A program made the translations under genes and the position numbers. A stretch of 64,000 bases of DNA from Lachnospiraceae bacterium (lineage in GTDB: Bacteria; Bacillota; Clostridia; Lachnospirales; Lachnospiraceae): NCBI GenBank assembly GCA_024693925.1, contig JAILKH010000015.1, positions 36,778 through 100,777 of the forward strand, written 5' to 3'. Positions 37,628-46,165 of this stretch are shown here, piece after piece; position 1 is the stretch's first letter; every line of letters starts with the position of its first letter. The notes under the pieces were generated by a model that did not search any database, was not told the origin of the DNA, and saw nothing but the letters and a program-made list of their open reading frames with translations.

Positions 37628-38923
37628 ATGGACAAATATACGGTAAAACCCTTAAAAAACAATCCGGAAATATTTTTGGATGTTCCCGGCTCAAAAAGCA
37701 TAACCAACAGAGCTTTGCTGCTGGCAGCAATGGGAAATACAAAATGTACATTAAACGGGATATTATTCAGTGATGATTCCCGAGCTTTTTTATCCTGCCT
37801 CGTTTCCCTGGGCTTCGAACTTGCAATTGATGAACCCGGAAAAAAAGTTACCATAACCGGAACCAATGGAGTCATACCAAAAAGAAAAGCTGTATTAAAT
37901 GTGGGAAGTGCCGGAACAGCTGCCCGTTTTTTAACGGTATTTCTTGCCTTTGCAGGCGGCGACTATGACATGAATGCCTCCGAGCAAATGTGCCGTCGTC
38001 CCATGGAACCCCTTCTTACCGATCTTGAAAATTGCGGAGTTGAAATAATATGCAAAAAAGAAAAAGGACATTTTCCTTTCCGATTAATCTCAAAGGGGAT
38101 CAATACCGATGAAATATCTTCCGATACCGACATAAGTTCACAATTTGCCAGTGCCCTTATCATGGCTGCACCACTACTTAAAAACGGTCTTTTAATCCGG
38201 CTTGGGGGTTCACGAACAAACGGAGCATATATTAATATAACGCTGAAAATGATGCAGCAATTCAACTATGGATTTGTAAGAGAAAAAAATACTGTAAAAG
38301 TATTCCCGGCAAATAATACCCATGTATCTCCAACCGATTATTCTGTGGAACCGGATGTTTCCGCAGCCTGCTATTTTTATGCAATGTCTCCGGTTGCCGG
38401 CAAAACAGTGCTTATTAAAAATGTCCGTTTTTCTTCAATGCAAGGGGATATCCGCTTTATAAAAGCTCTGGAAAAATTCGGATGTACGTTAGAGGATACC
38501 GAAACCGGAATCCTTGTACATCCTCCCAAAACCAATATTTACAACGGGATTGACATAGATATGAAAGATTTTTCCGATCAAACCATGACCATGGCCGTGG
38601 TTGCCTCATTTGCCTCTTCAAATACTCATATTCGCAATATAGAACATATTCGTTTTCAGGAATCCGACCGACTGCTTGCCACGATCAATAACCTGAACAA
38701 TCTGGGTTGCAAATGCCGGGCCATAGATAATGATACCGGTTTATTAATTGAACCCACACCAATGCACGGCTCCGATATCGAAACTTATAACGATCATCGT
38801 ATTGCAATGGCTTTTTCACTTATAGGCCTTAGAATACCCGGGGTTAACATTCTGAATCCGCTTTGCTGCAAAAAAACCTTTGAAAATTATTTCAATGTAC
38901 TCGACAGTATATGTGATATATGA
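37628..38923 (+). CDS. aroA: 3-phosphoshikimate 1-carboxyvinyltransferase (EPSP synthase)
   Basis: A 431-residue protein from the ATG at 37628, which has CGGAG upstream; an ATG 21 codons earlier is in frame but lacks a site. Diagnostic segments are PGSKSITNRALLLAA (shikimate-3-phosphate and PEP binding), NVGSAGTAARFLTVF, the catalytic DQTMTMAVVASFA, and FQESDRLLAT...DHRIAMAFSL. It catalyses the sixth step of the shikimate pathway. It stands apart from other aro genes. It ends exactly where the convergent epimerase gene ends (no gap). Confidence 0.96.
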   Translation: MDKYTVKPLKNNPEIFLDVPGSKSITNRALLLAAMGNTKCTLNGILFSDDSRAFLSCLVSLGFELAIDEPGKKVTITGTNGVIPKRKAVLNVGSAGTAARFLTVFLAFAGGDYDMNASEQMCRRPMEPLLTDLENCGVEIICKKEKGHFPFRLISKGINTDEISSDTDISSQFASALIMAAPLLKNGLLIRLGGSRTNGAYINITLKMMQQFNYGFVREKNTVKVFPANNTHVSPTDYSVEPDVSAACYFYAMSPVAGKTVLIKNVRFSSMQGDIRFIKALEKFGCTLEDTETGILVHPPKTNIYNGIDIDMKDFSDQTMTMAVVASFASSNTHIRNIEHIRFQESDRLLATINNLNNLGCKCRAIDNDTGLLIEPTPMHGSDIETYNDHRIAMAFSLIGLRIPGVNILNPLCCKKTFENYFNVLDSICDI

Positions 38924-39880
38924 TCATCTCATACTTCTTACATAAGCTATAGTTTCTTTTATACCCTTTTCAAAAGAGGTCTTCGGCACAAAACCGGTAT
39001 CATTCCTTAACGCTGAAATGTCCGCACAAAGATACATTACCTGTTTATCCGAATACGGTATCTCACCAAAACCCAGTGAAAGGTCCGGATTTATCGTATC
39101 TCTGAGAATTTTAATATAACTTCTGAGCGGATAAGCCTGTCCTGAACCCAAACAGTATACTTTACTGTTTTCTCCTTTCCCGGAATAAGGGGTTAAATAT
39201 GATTTTTCACCCATTAAGTAAAAGGCCTCGGCCCCATCACCACTGTAAAGATAATCCCATTCCTGTTTCCCCGCAGTAAGAGGAGGTCTTTCACCGGTTA
39301 TGAGTTTCTTTATAGTAGAAATGATCATTGTCTTTTCCCCGTCATAAGGTCCGTAAACACTTAACACCCGCGCCCATATATGCTTCATACCATATTGCTC
39401 GCACATAAGTCTGCTAAGCTGTCCCGCGCATAACTTTGCCTGACCATAACCATTCTCCGGATTTACCGGCGTATCAGGCTTAAGAATTCCTTCTACCCTG
39501 CCATACTCCGCCTGTGATCCGGCACCTACAAATACCTTCGCTCCCATTGCCGCAGCGAGCTCAACCGCATCCAAAGTATACTGTATATTCAGGCTCTGAA
39601 GCCTTGCGTCGTTTCTCTCTTCTCCTATAGTTCCCGCCCACGCCAGATGATAAAAAACATCCACCTGCGGCAGCTTTACCATTGATGATAATCTGGAAAG
39701 CTTAGCAAAATCAGCCATATCATAATCCGATATCTTTACAAGATCACTCTTTGGAATCCTGTCTCTTCTTTTTGATCCCGGTCTTACGTAAGCAATAACT
39801 TTTATCCCTTTTTCTATACATTTGTTAATTAACGCAATTCCTATAGCTCCGGTACATCCGGATATGGCAACCATTTTCAT
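38924..39880 (-). CDS. NAD(P)-dependent SDR epimerase/reductase for nucleotide sugars
   Basis: A 318-residue extended-SDR protein. The Rossmann glycines are GCTGAIG (residues 8-14) and the active-site pair is YGQAK (Y-x-x-x-K). AGSQAEYG and QEWDYLYSGDGAEA match nucleotide-sugar 4-epimerases and the CDP-abequose/paratose synthase branch. In the latter reading it would reduce CDP-4-keto-3,6-dideoxyglucose made by the RfbFGH genes 12 kb away. It is the last gene of a minus-strand block after the GT2, DegT and flippase genes. Confidence 0.8.
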   Translation of the reverse strand: MKMVAISGCTGAIGIALINKCIEKGIKVIAYVRPGSKRRDRIPKSDLVKISDYDMADFAKLSRLSSMVKLPQVDVFYHLAWAGTIGEERNDARLQSLNIQYTLDAVELAAAMGAKVFVGAGSQAEYGRVEGILKPDTPVNPENGYGQAKLCAGQLSRLMCEQYGMKHIWARVLSVYGPYDGEKTMIISTIKKLITGERPPLTAGKQEWDYLYSGDGAEAFYLMGEKSYLTPYSGKGENSKVYCLGSGQAYPLRSYIKILRDTINPDLSLGFGEIPYSDKQVMYLCADISALRNDTGFVPKTSFEKGIKETIAYVRSMR

Positions 39881-39928
39881 TTTCTTTTACCTTTTATCCT
39901 TACTCAAGTTTATTCCCGTTTTTAAGTC

Positions 39929-40888
39929 TTACCTGACCCGGCCGCTTCCGTCTACTCTGCATTCTATTATATATCTGGGTCTTTCCTTTACTTCTATATA
40001 TATCTTACCTATGTACTGTCCAACCATCCCTATTGAAAATAAGACCAAACCACCAATAAACCACAAAGATAACACGATAGAAGTCCATCCACTGACAACA
40101 TTTCCCGTAGCATAGGAATAGAAAGCATATATGGCAAAAACAATCGCGAATATAATAAGAAATACCCCTATTCCCATAATATATGACATTGGTTTAATAC
40201 TAAAGGAAGTGATCCCATCAAAAGCAAAGGATAACATTTTACTGACCGGATACTTGGATTCCCCTGCCGTTCTTTCTTTTCTCTCATAATATACACAATC
40301 CGACTTATAACCTATAGTGGGGACTATCCCCCTGAGAAAAAGATTTCTCTCTTTAAACTGTGCAAGCCCCTGCAAAGCCCTGTTACTCATCAAACGATAA
40401 TCCGCATGATTATATACACTCTTAGCCCCCATCAGTTTCATCAGTTTATAAAAGCTTTCCGCCGTAAATCTTTTAAAGAAGGTATCCTTTTTCCTTGCGC
40501 TCCTGACACCGTATACAACATCACAACCTTCTTCATATTTACTTATCATTTCCTCCGCAACGGAAATATCATCCTGTAGATCCGCATCTATGGAAATTGC
40601 CGCATCAACTTCTTCCTTTACTGTCATAAGCCCCGCCAAAAGAGCATTCTGATGCCCAACATTGGCAGCAAGCTTTAGCCCCTGAACATATTTGTTATCC
40701 CCGGCATATTTTTCAATTATTTCCCAGGTAGAATCACTGCTTCCATCATTTACATATAATATATAGCTATCTGCGGATATTTTTTTTACCGCAACAAGCT
40801 TCTCCATAAGCTCGGTTAACTGTCTTGTTGTTTCAGGTAAAACCTCCTGTTCATTATAACATGGAACAACTATCGCCAATTTGACCAC
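39929..40888 (-). CDS. GT2 glycosyltransferase, GtrB/DPM1-like polyprenyl-phosphate sugar synthase
   Basis: A 319-residue protein. I place the start at the GTG at 40888, about eight bases from GGAGGA; the ATG two codons earlier is almost on top of that site. A GT-A domain (LAIVVPCYNEQEVLP, SIDADLQDD, which is the DxD-type metal site) is followed by two membrane helices near the C-terminus. RTAGESKYPVSKMLSFAFDGITSFS is the conserved GtrB/ArnC loop. These enzymes move a sugar from a nucleotide to undecaprenyl phosphate at the inner face, for a GT-C enzyme to use outside. Confidence 0.9.
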   Translation of the reverse strand: MVKLAIVVPCYNEQEVLPETTRQLTELMEKLVAVKKISADSYILYVNDGSSDSTWEIIEKYAGDNKYVQGLKLAANVGHQNALLAGLMTVKEEVDAAISIDADLQDDISVAEEMISKYEEGCDVVYGVRSARKKDTFFKRFTAESFYKLMKLMGAKSVYNHADYRLMSNRALQGLAQFKERNLFLRGIVPTIGYKSDCVYYERKERTAGESKYPVSKMLSFAFDGITSFSIKPMSYIMGIGVFLIIFAIVFAIYAFYSYATGNVVSGWTSIVLSLWFIGGLVLFSIGMVGQYIGKIYIEVKERPRYIIECRVDGSGRVR

Positions 40889-40932
40889 GATCATTTCCTC
40901 CGTATCATTAACTCATTAAATTTGCTTTCAGA

Positions 40933-42042
40933 TCAATTTCCGCATTCCCGTATTACTTTACATATTCTGTCAACTTCCGCAGGCTCCAGTTCGGGATATA
41001 TAGGAAGTGTCAGCACTCTCTCACTTATTTTTCCGGCCACAGGAGTGTCATAGGAATTAAATCTTCCCTCATAACAAGTCATAGCATTTGTTGCCGGATA
41101 AAAATACTTTCTGGCCATGATACCGTTTTCGTAAAGTCTTTCAAAAACAAAATCTCTGTCTGCTCCGAATTTATCCGGTTCAAAAACAACCGGATAATAA
41201 GCATAATTACTCTTAACATTTTTCTGTATCTTATTAAGCTTTATCCCCTTAATTCCATCAAGATTCTCATTATAACGCTCATATACTCTGCCGCGCATTT
41301 TAATACATTCATCCACATGCTTAAGATTACATAACCCCATGGCCGCACAGAACTCATTCATCTTTGCATTCGCTCCAACGGCACTTACTTCCTCCGGTCC
41401 GTGAATGCCGAAATCCTTAAGATCGTAAATTTTTTCACCAATATGGTCCTCTTTATAACACACACATCCACCCTCTATGGTATTGAATACCTTTGTGGCA
41501 TGAAAAGAAAAGCAGGAGGCATCTCCGTAACTGCCAATCCCCTTCCCCTTATAAGTTTCACCAAAAGTATGTGCGGCATCATAGATCACCTTAAGTCCAT
41601 GTTTTTTTGCAAAATCGGCTATTTCATCAACATTACACACATTCCCATATACATGTACCGGAAGAATAGCGCAGGTATCCGCACTTAATAATGACGCCAG
41701 CTTCGAAACATCTATTGTATAATCCTCAGGATTTATATCACAAAATACCGGCTTAAGACCGTTTCTTACTATAGCATGGGTCGTGGAAACAAAAGTAAAC
41801 GGAGTGGTGATCACCTCTCCTTTTAAAGCCATCGCCTGAAGAGTCATTTCCAGCGCCATATGTCCATTAACCACCAGTTCTATATTTGAAACACCAAGAT
41901 AATCGCAAAGCTCCTTTTGCAGCCGGTTATGCTTAGGCCCCATATTAGTCAGCCAATGGGATTCCCACATTGACTTTATCTCATCTATATACTCATCAAG
42001 CGGCGGCAGAGAGGATCTTGTCACCATTATTTTTTCACTCAT
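40933..42042 (-). CDS. DegT/DnrJ/EryC1-family sugar aminotransferase (VioA/FdtB-like)
   Basis: A 369-residue PLP enzyme. The PLP lysine lies in SFHATKVFNTIEGG, preceded by DAAHTFGETYKGKGIGS. F-H-A-T-K-x-F-N-T-x-E-G-G is typical of VioA-type dTDP-4-amino-4,6-dideoxyglucose transaminases, though FdtB/QdtB-type 3-aminotransferases share the fold. It would put an amino group on a 3- or 4-keto deoxysugar nucleotide, possibly the product of the 3,4-ketoisomerase fusion at 55006. It overlaps the flippase stop by eight bases, so it is translationally coupled. Confidence 0.88.
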   Translation of the reverse strand: MSEKIMVTRSSLPPLDEYIDEIKSMWESHWLTNMGPKHNRLQKELCDYLGVSNIELVVNGHMALEMTLQAMALKGEVITTPFTFVSTTHAIVRNGLKPVFCDINPEDYTIDVSKLASLLSADTCAILPVHVYGNVCNVDEIADFAKKHGLKVIYDAAHTFGETYKGKGIGSYGDASCFSFHATKVFNTIEGGCVCYKEDHIGEKIYDLKDFGIHGPEEVSAVGANAKMNEFCAAMGLCNLKHVDECIKMRGRVYERYNENLDGIKGIKLNKIQKNVKSNYAYYPVVFEPDKFGADRDFVFERLYENGIMARKYFYPATNAMTCYEGRFNSYDTPVAGKISERVLTLPIYPELEPAEVDRICKVIRECGN

Positions 42043-43474
42043 TATTTTCCTCTTTTCGTACTTTTATCCTATTGACCAGAAATCTTAAATCCTTAATATA
42101 TAATAGCATTATTATTATTACTCCCGCAACCGAAAGTACCAGCATGGCAGGCATATTATCCGAAAGCAAAAGTCTCCAGAGCAGCATTACCAAAAGCATT
42201 ACTACCGATGCTGCCGGGAAACGGACAGATACTTTAAATAATTTCATTCGGGAAAGAACTGCAGCTGCAATTATAAGTGCGACAATATAACCGGAAAGTG
42301 TGGCAACTGCTGCTCCTTCAATTCCGATCCGGGGTATCAAAATATAATTAAGCCCTATATTTACAACGGCACCAAGTATAAGGATCAACATATTAGGCCA
42401 GGTTTTCTTAATTACCAAAAACTGATTTGAAATAACCTGAAACAGCATCAAAAGCAGAGGAGCCAAAAACAAATAGGGCGCTATAATATATCCTCTTTGA
42501 TACTCGGATGTAAACAATACTTTGAAAATGGATTTACTGAAAGTACATACAAACATGGAAACAGCAAAGGAAACGGCTCCCAAATATTCAAATACCAATG
42601 AATTTGACTTAACCTGATCCTCTTCCTTCATGGTTGAAAAGGCAAAATACTGCCATCCGGCAGCAAAAGCCGTATATACAAGCTGACTGGCATGACCAAG
42701 TTTTGCGCCATTGGCATAAACTCCGGATTCACCTACATTTATAAGATTTGTTATCATCAGTCTGTCACAGGAATTATATACCCAATATGTCAAGGTATTT
42801 ACTGCCATGGGTATACCAATAGGCAGCATAACCCTGAGCATTTTAAGATCAATAAACTTATAAGAAAACCAGCTTTTATTTATAATTATATATGTTATAT
42901 GAATAAACAACGAAGATATTAAGAGACCAAGTGGCATGGCAATAAGATAATGTCCTTTAATAAGCAGCAATATTGACATCGTATATGAAATTGCCGGACC
43001 GACAGTATTTGTTATCAAATATATTTTTCTTTTATTCTGCATTCTTGTTGGAGATGCGATTATCGTATTAACTCCTTCGAAAAAAACGGCAACTGCAATT
43101 AAATAAATAATAAAAGAAACCTTGGATGAGCCAAGAAAGAAATATGATAAACGCTTTTTAAATACAATAAGTAAAAAACTTATTAATATCGATGTACATC
43201 CAACAAAAGCCAAAGTAGTTGAACACACTTTTATTCTGTATTCCGATTCATCTTTTTCAAAAAACAGCCTGTACATGGCATCATACATACCCAGAACCGC
43301 TATAGCCGTTCCAAAGGATACCATAATATTGGCCATATCACTTATACCATAATAAGTCGTATCCGGCATAAGCCGAGTGATCACAGGTATCATAACAAGA
43401 GGGATCAGCTTATTTATAATCCCGCCCAGCCCGTATATTATGAAATTTTCCATAAATAATTTAAATTTGTTCAT
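42035..43474 (-). CDS. Wzx-type polysaccharide repeat-unit flippase
   Basis: A 479-residue protein with about 12-14 hydrophobic helices and no soluble domain. It opens FKLFMENFIIYGLGGIINKLIPLVMIP, the MATE/MviN-like pattern of O-antigen and capsule flippases. It would move undecaprenyl-diphosphate-linked repeat units to the outer face of the membrane. It leads the minus-strand block flippase, DegT, GT2, epimerase. The divergent glycosyltransferase at 43701 shares the upstream gap. No Wzy-type polymerase is recognisable in the window unless one of the terminal membrane proteins fills that role. Confidence 0.9.
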   Translation of the reverse strand: MNKFKLFMENFIIYGLGGIINKLIPLVMIPVITRLMPDTTYYGISDMANIMVSFGTAIAVLGMYDAMYRLFFEKDESEYRIKVCSTTLAFVGCTSILISFLLIVFKKRLSYFFLGSSKVSFIIYLIAVAVFFEGVNTIIASPTRMQNKRKIYLITNTVGPAISYTMSILLLIKGHYLIAMPLGLLISSLFIHITYIIINKSWFSYKFIDLKMLRVMLPIGIPMAVNTLTYWVYNSCDRLMITNLINVGESGVYANGAKLGHASQLVYTAFAAGWQYFAFSTMKEEDQVKSNSLVFEYLGAVSFAVSMFVCTFSKSIFKVLFTSEYQRGYIIAPYLFLAPLLLMLFQVISNQFLVIKKTWPNMLILILGAVVNIGLNYILIPRIGIEGAAVATLSGYIVALIIAAAVLSRMKLFKVSVRFPAASVVMLLVMLLWRLLLSDNMPAMLVLSVAGVIIIMLLYIKDLRFLVNRIKVRKEENNE

Positions 43475-43579
43475 ATAAATGCCATCTCATAGCCTGCACA
43501 TTATAATTTCGTCCGTTAATTCTACCACTTTTATACTCCTTAAGCAATTACCGGCAAATAATCCTTACTTAAATAATCC

Positions 43580-43608
43580 TTGAAGACCCCCTTATCAAAT
43601 GATATACT
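43580..43608 (+). promoter_or_regulatory. promoter of the plus-strand glycosyltransferase
   Basis: TTGAAG (43580-43585) and TATACT (43603-43608), spacer 17, with TG one base before the -10 box (extended -10). It lies about 90 bases before the GTG start at 43701. Confidence 0.68.
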
Positions 43609-43700
43609 TTTTTCGTTAAAGTCAGCGGTTTTTACGTAAATGCTGATATTTTTACTCAAAGCGCAGACCTGCCTAAAACAAAAAAACGGGGAAATATAAA

Positions 43701-44837
43701 GTGAAAATTCTATCTGTAAATCTATGGTTTGACAAATACGGTCATAAAACACTGGCTCAGCTCAAGAGCTTCGCTCACTATGGTTATGATACCTACGCCG
43801 CAACTATTTTAAACGAAAAAGACGGATTAAGATGCGAAATTTATAAAGTTTCCGATTCCGTCGAAACCGTAGCATCCGGATCCTTTTCAAAGGAAGCTTT
43901 CGGAGCGGCTTATTTCAGCGCCTTTAGATATCTGTTCGATTATTGTACCGATAATGATTTTGATATTGTTTATATGCGTCGGCTTATGTCCAAAATATGC
44001 TATGCCGGTCCGCATTTTAAAAACCTCTCCAAACATTGTGCGATCGTTTACGAATTTCCCACTTTTCCCTTTGATGTCCCTTCAGGCAGACTATACGCGC
44101 TTCGGGATAAACTGGAAATGTTTATATATCGCTTATGTAAAAAATACATATCCGTTACTTCCTGCTGTTTGTACCAACACGGAAAACCGGACGCCGACTG
44201 GCTGTTATTTGAAAACGGAATAGATATATCAAATTACACCGAACATAAAATGCCGCCTCTGCTTGATGAAGGAGCAACCGTCAACCTGCTGATGATCGCC
44301 AATATGCAAAGCTGGCACAGAAGCGAACGTATCCTTGAAGCCATAAGATCTTATAATGGTCCTCATAAGCTGCATCTTATCGTTGCCTCTCCCGAATCAA
44401 AAGAATATACGGATATGCAAAGACTGGCGGATGAAATGGGAATCTCCAAAATGATAGAATTTAACGGATTTCTTCCCTTATCCCAAATAAATAAAATTGC
44501 AAAAGACTGCCACATAGCGGTAGGACAGCTCTCCGGCTCCGAATACGGTATAATGGAAACTCACGCTATTAAACATAAGGATTACTGCGGACTGGGACTT
44601 CCTATGTTCTCAACCTGCAGCGACACTTCTTTTCCGGAGAATTATCCTTTTTACTTTTTTCTAAAGAACACGGACGCGCCTATTGACCTTGATAAAATAA
44701 TCAAATGGTATGAAAATATCCGCACGGAATACCCGGAATACCGAAAAGAAATGTATGAACACGCAAAAGAACATCTGCAATATCATGATTATGTATCAAA
44801 TATACTGAAAAGGATCTCAAAAAAAGATAATCCGTAA
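43701..44837 (+). CDS. Glycosyltransferase, GT-B fold (GT4-like)
   Basis: A 378-residue protein with a GTG start and CGGGGA nine bases upstream. The N-terminal half opens MKILSVNLWFDKYGHKTLAQLKSF. The C-terminal half has VNLLMIANMQSWHRSERIL, MIEFNGFLPLSQINKIAKDC and GYGIM-type contacts (SEYGIMETHAIKHKDYCGLGLPMF), a GT-B donor site. No E-x7-E is evident at the usual place, so the exact family is unsure. It stands alone between two minus-strand blocks and ends in a hairpin terminator. Confidence 0.75.
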   Translation: MKILSVNLWFDKYGHKTLAQLKSFAHYGYDTYAATILNEKDGLRCEIYKVSDSVETVASGSFSKEAFGAAYFSAFRYLFDYCTDNDFDIVYMRRLMSKICYAGPHFKNLSKHCAIVYEFPTFPFDVPSGRLYALRDKLEMFIYRLCKKYISVTSCCLYQHGKPDADWLLFENGIDISNYTEHKMPPLLDEGATVNLLMIANMQSWHRSERILEAIRSYNGPHKLHLIVASPESKEYTDMQRLADEMGISKMIEFNGFLPLSQINKIAKDCHIAVGQLSGSEYGIMETHAIKHKDYCGLGLPMFSTCSDTSFPENYPFYFFLKNTDAPIDLDKIIKWYENIRTEYPEYRKEMYEHAKEHLQYHDYVSNILKRISKKDNP

Positions 44838-44858
44838 ACCTACGGATTATCTTTATAT
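44823..44858. terminator. bidirectional intrinsic terminator
   Basis: A perfect 14-bp stem (44823-44836 with 44841-44854) and a four-base loop include the stop codon of the plus-strand glycosyltransferase. A run of A upstream gives a T-run on the minus strand after the convergent GT4 gene; on the plus strand TTTATATTATAT follows. Confidence 0.87.
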
Positions 44859-44882
44859 TATATAAACAAAACTGCAATATGA

Positions 44883-46136
44883 TCATAAGCTATCAAGAAC
44901 CTCTTCAACAAATCTTCGATCATTCTTATCGGCATTAAATTTTTCATCCCAACACTCATAGGCTTTTCTCCCAAGAAGCCGCCTTTGTTCATATGGCATA
45001 TTACAGAATTTACTTATTGCCTCCGCAATATCTTCTGCCTCACATTTTTCATTTATCAATATACCGCAATCCCTTATCATATTGGGAAAATTACATATAT
45101 CCGGTGCGATCACGGGAATACCATAAGACATTGCTTCCATTACAGATACCGGATTACCTTCGGACGAAGAAGCATTTATAAAAACATCCACAGGATTATT
45201 AATATAAAATTTATGAAGTTCCTCATTCGTTACATAACCCTTAAATTCATAATCTATATTGGTTTTATTAAGAAGCCTGCCGGATAAATACTTTACCTCC
45301 TCTTCAAGTTCTCCCGTTCCGAAATGTATCCATTTGATCCGTATATCATCTATACACGATAAGGCCTCAGCTATTTTTCCAACCCTTTTTCTCGGGATTA
45401 TACTTGAACAACTGACAAGATTAAAAACGTAAGAAGACTTTGTTACCTCATTTACGGGGTTCCCGTCGGTCAGATCATTGTCCCCGTCAAATTGCTCCGG
45501 CTTCTTTTCCCTTCTGGTTCCCAGTCTGTATAATTTATATTTTTCTCCCGGCTCTTTATTGTATTTATCCAGATAATAATCTCTTCCATGCTCCGCAATA
45601 AATATAATACTGTCAAGCTTCTCATCCATCGCCGTTTTAAATGGCTGATATCCGGAAGGAGATGTATAGTCGTACAGATCATATTCGTGAGTCCTTGTGA
45701 TCACCTTTGAACCCTTATATTTTTCTATAACCCTGGTAACTGCATAACATTTCCAGAAAAACCAATAGGAATAATAAATTGCATCATCCTTTAAAAAACC
45801 GTTATCTTTAAGATAACCGCCAAACAGATCGGCATTAACATAGAAACGAACCGTTTCAGACAGCCTTGCCGTCCTATTTCTGTCCTCTTTAAAAACTCTC
45901 CCCACTTCCGCCAGGGCATCCTTATCAAATAACATTTTTAATAAACTTATTATAGCCTTAAGCTTCCCCGGTCTTTTATATATGGAATATTTTACATTTG
46001 GATTAAGTGATGTCGAAGCAGAATTGGCAATTACCGTAACATCATATTTTTGTGAGATAAGTTCAAGTTCTTTCCCGACAAAGTTCCTGTCATTATCCCA
46101 TTCATCAAGTAATAAATATAAGCTTTTAACCGGCAT
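44883..46136 (-). CDS. Glycosyltransferase family 4
   Basis: A 417-residue GT-B protein. SSSEGNPVSVMEAMSYGIPVIAP is the GT4 E-x7-E donor motif, and IPRKRVGKIAEAL and FKGYVTNEELHKFY precede it. The N-terminal half shows VYxxDEWDN-type GT4 features. It is the last gene of the long rfbF-led minus operon, beginning 29 bases after asnB. The sugar it adds is unknown. The terminator at 44823 lies after its stop. Confidence 0.87.
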   Translation of the reverse strand: MPVKSLYLLLDEWDNDRNFVGKELELISQKYDVTVIANSASTSLNPNVKYSIYKRPGKLKAIISLLKMLFDKDALAEVGRVFKEDRNRTARLSETVRFYVNADLFGGYLKDNGFLKDDAIYYSYWFFWKCYAVTRVIEKYKGSKVITRTHEYDLYDYTSPSGYQPFKTAMDEKLDSIIFIAEHGRDYYLDKYNKEPGEKYKLYRLGTRREKKPEQFDGDNDLTDGNPVNEVTKSSYVFNLVSCSSIIPRKRVGKIAEALSCIDDIRIKWIHFGTGELEEEVKYLSGRLLNKTNIDYEFKGYVTNEELHKFYINNPVDVFINASSSEGNPVSVMEAMSYGIPVIAPDICNFPNMIRDCGILINEKCEAEDIAEAISKFCNMPYEQRRLLGRKAYECWDEKFNADKNDRRFVEEVLDSL

Positions 46137-46165
46137 ACTATTTTCTCCGTAAATTAATTTTTATA

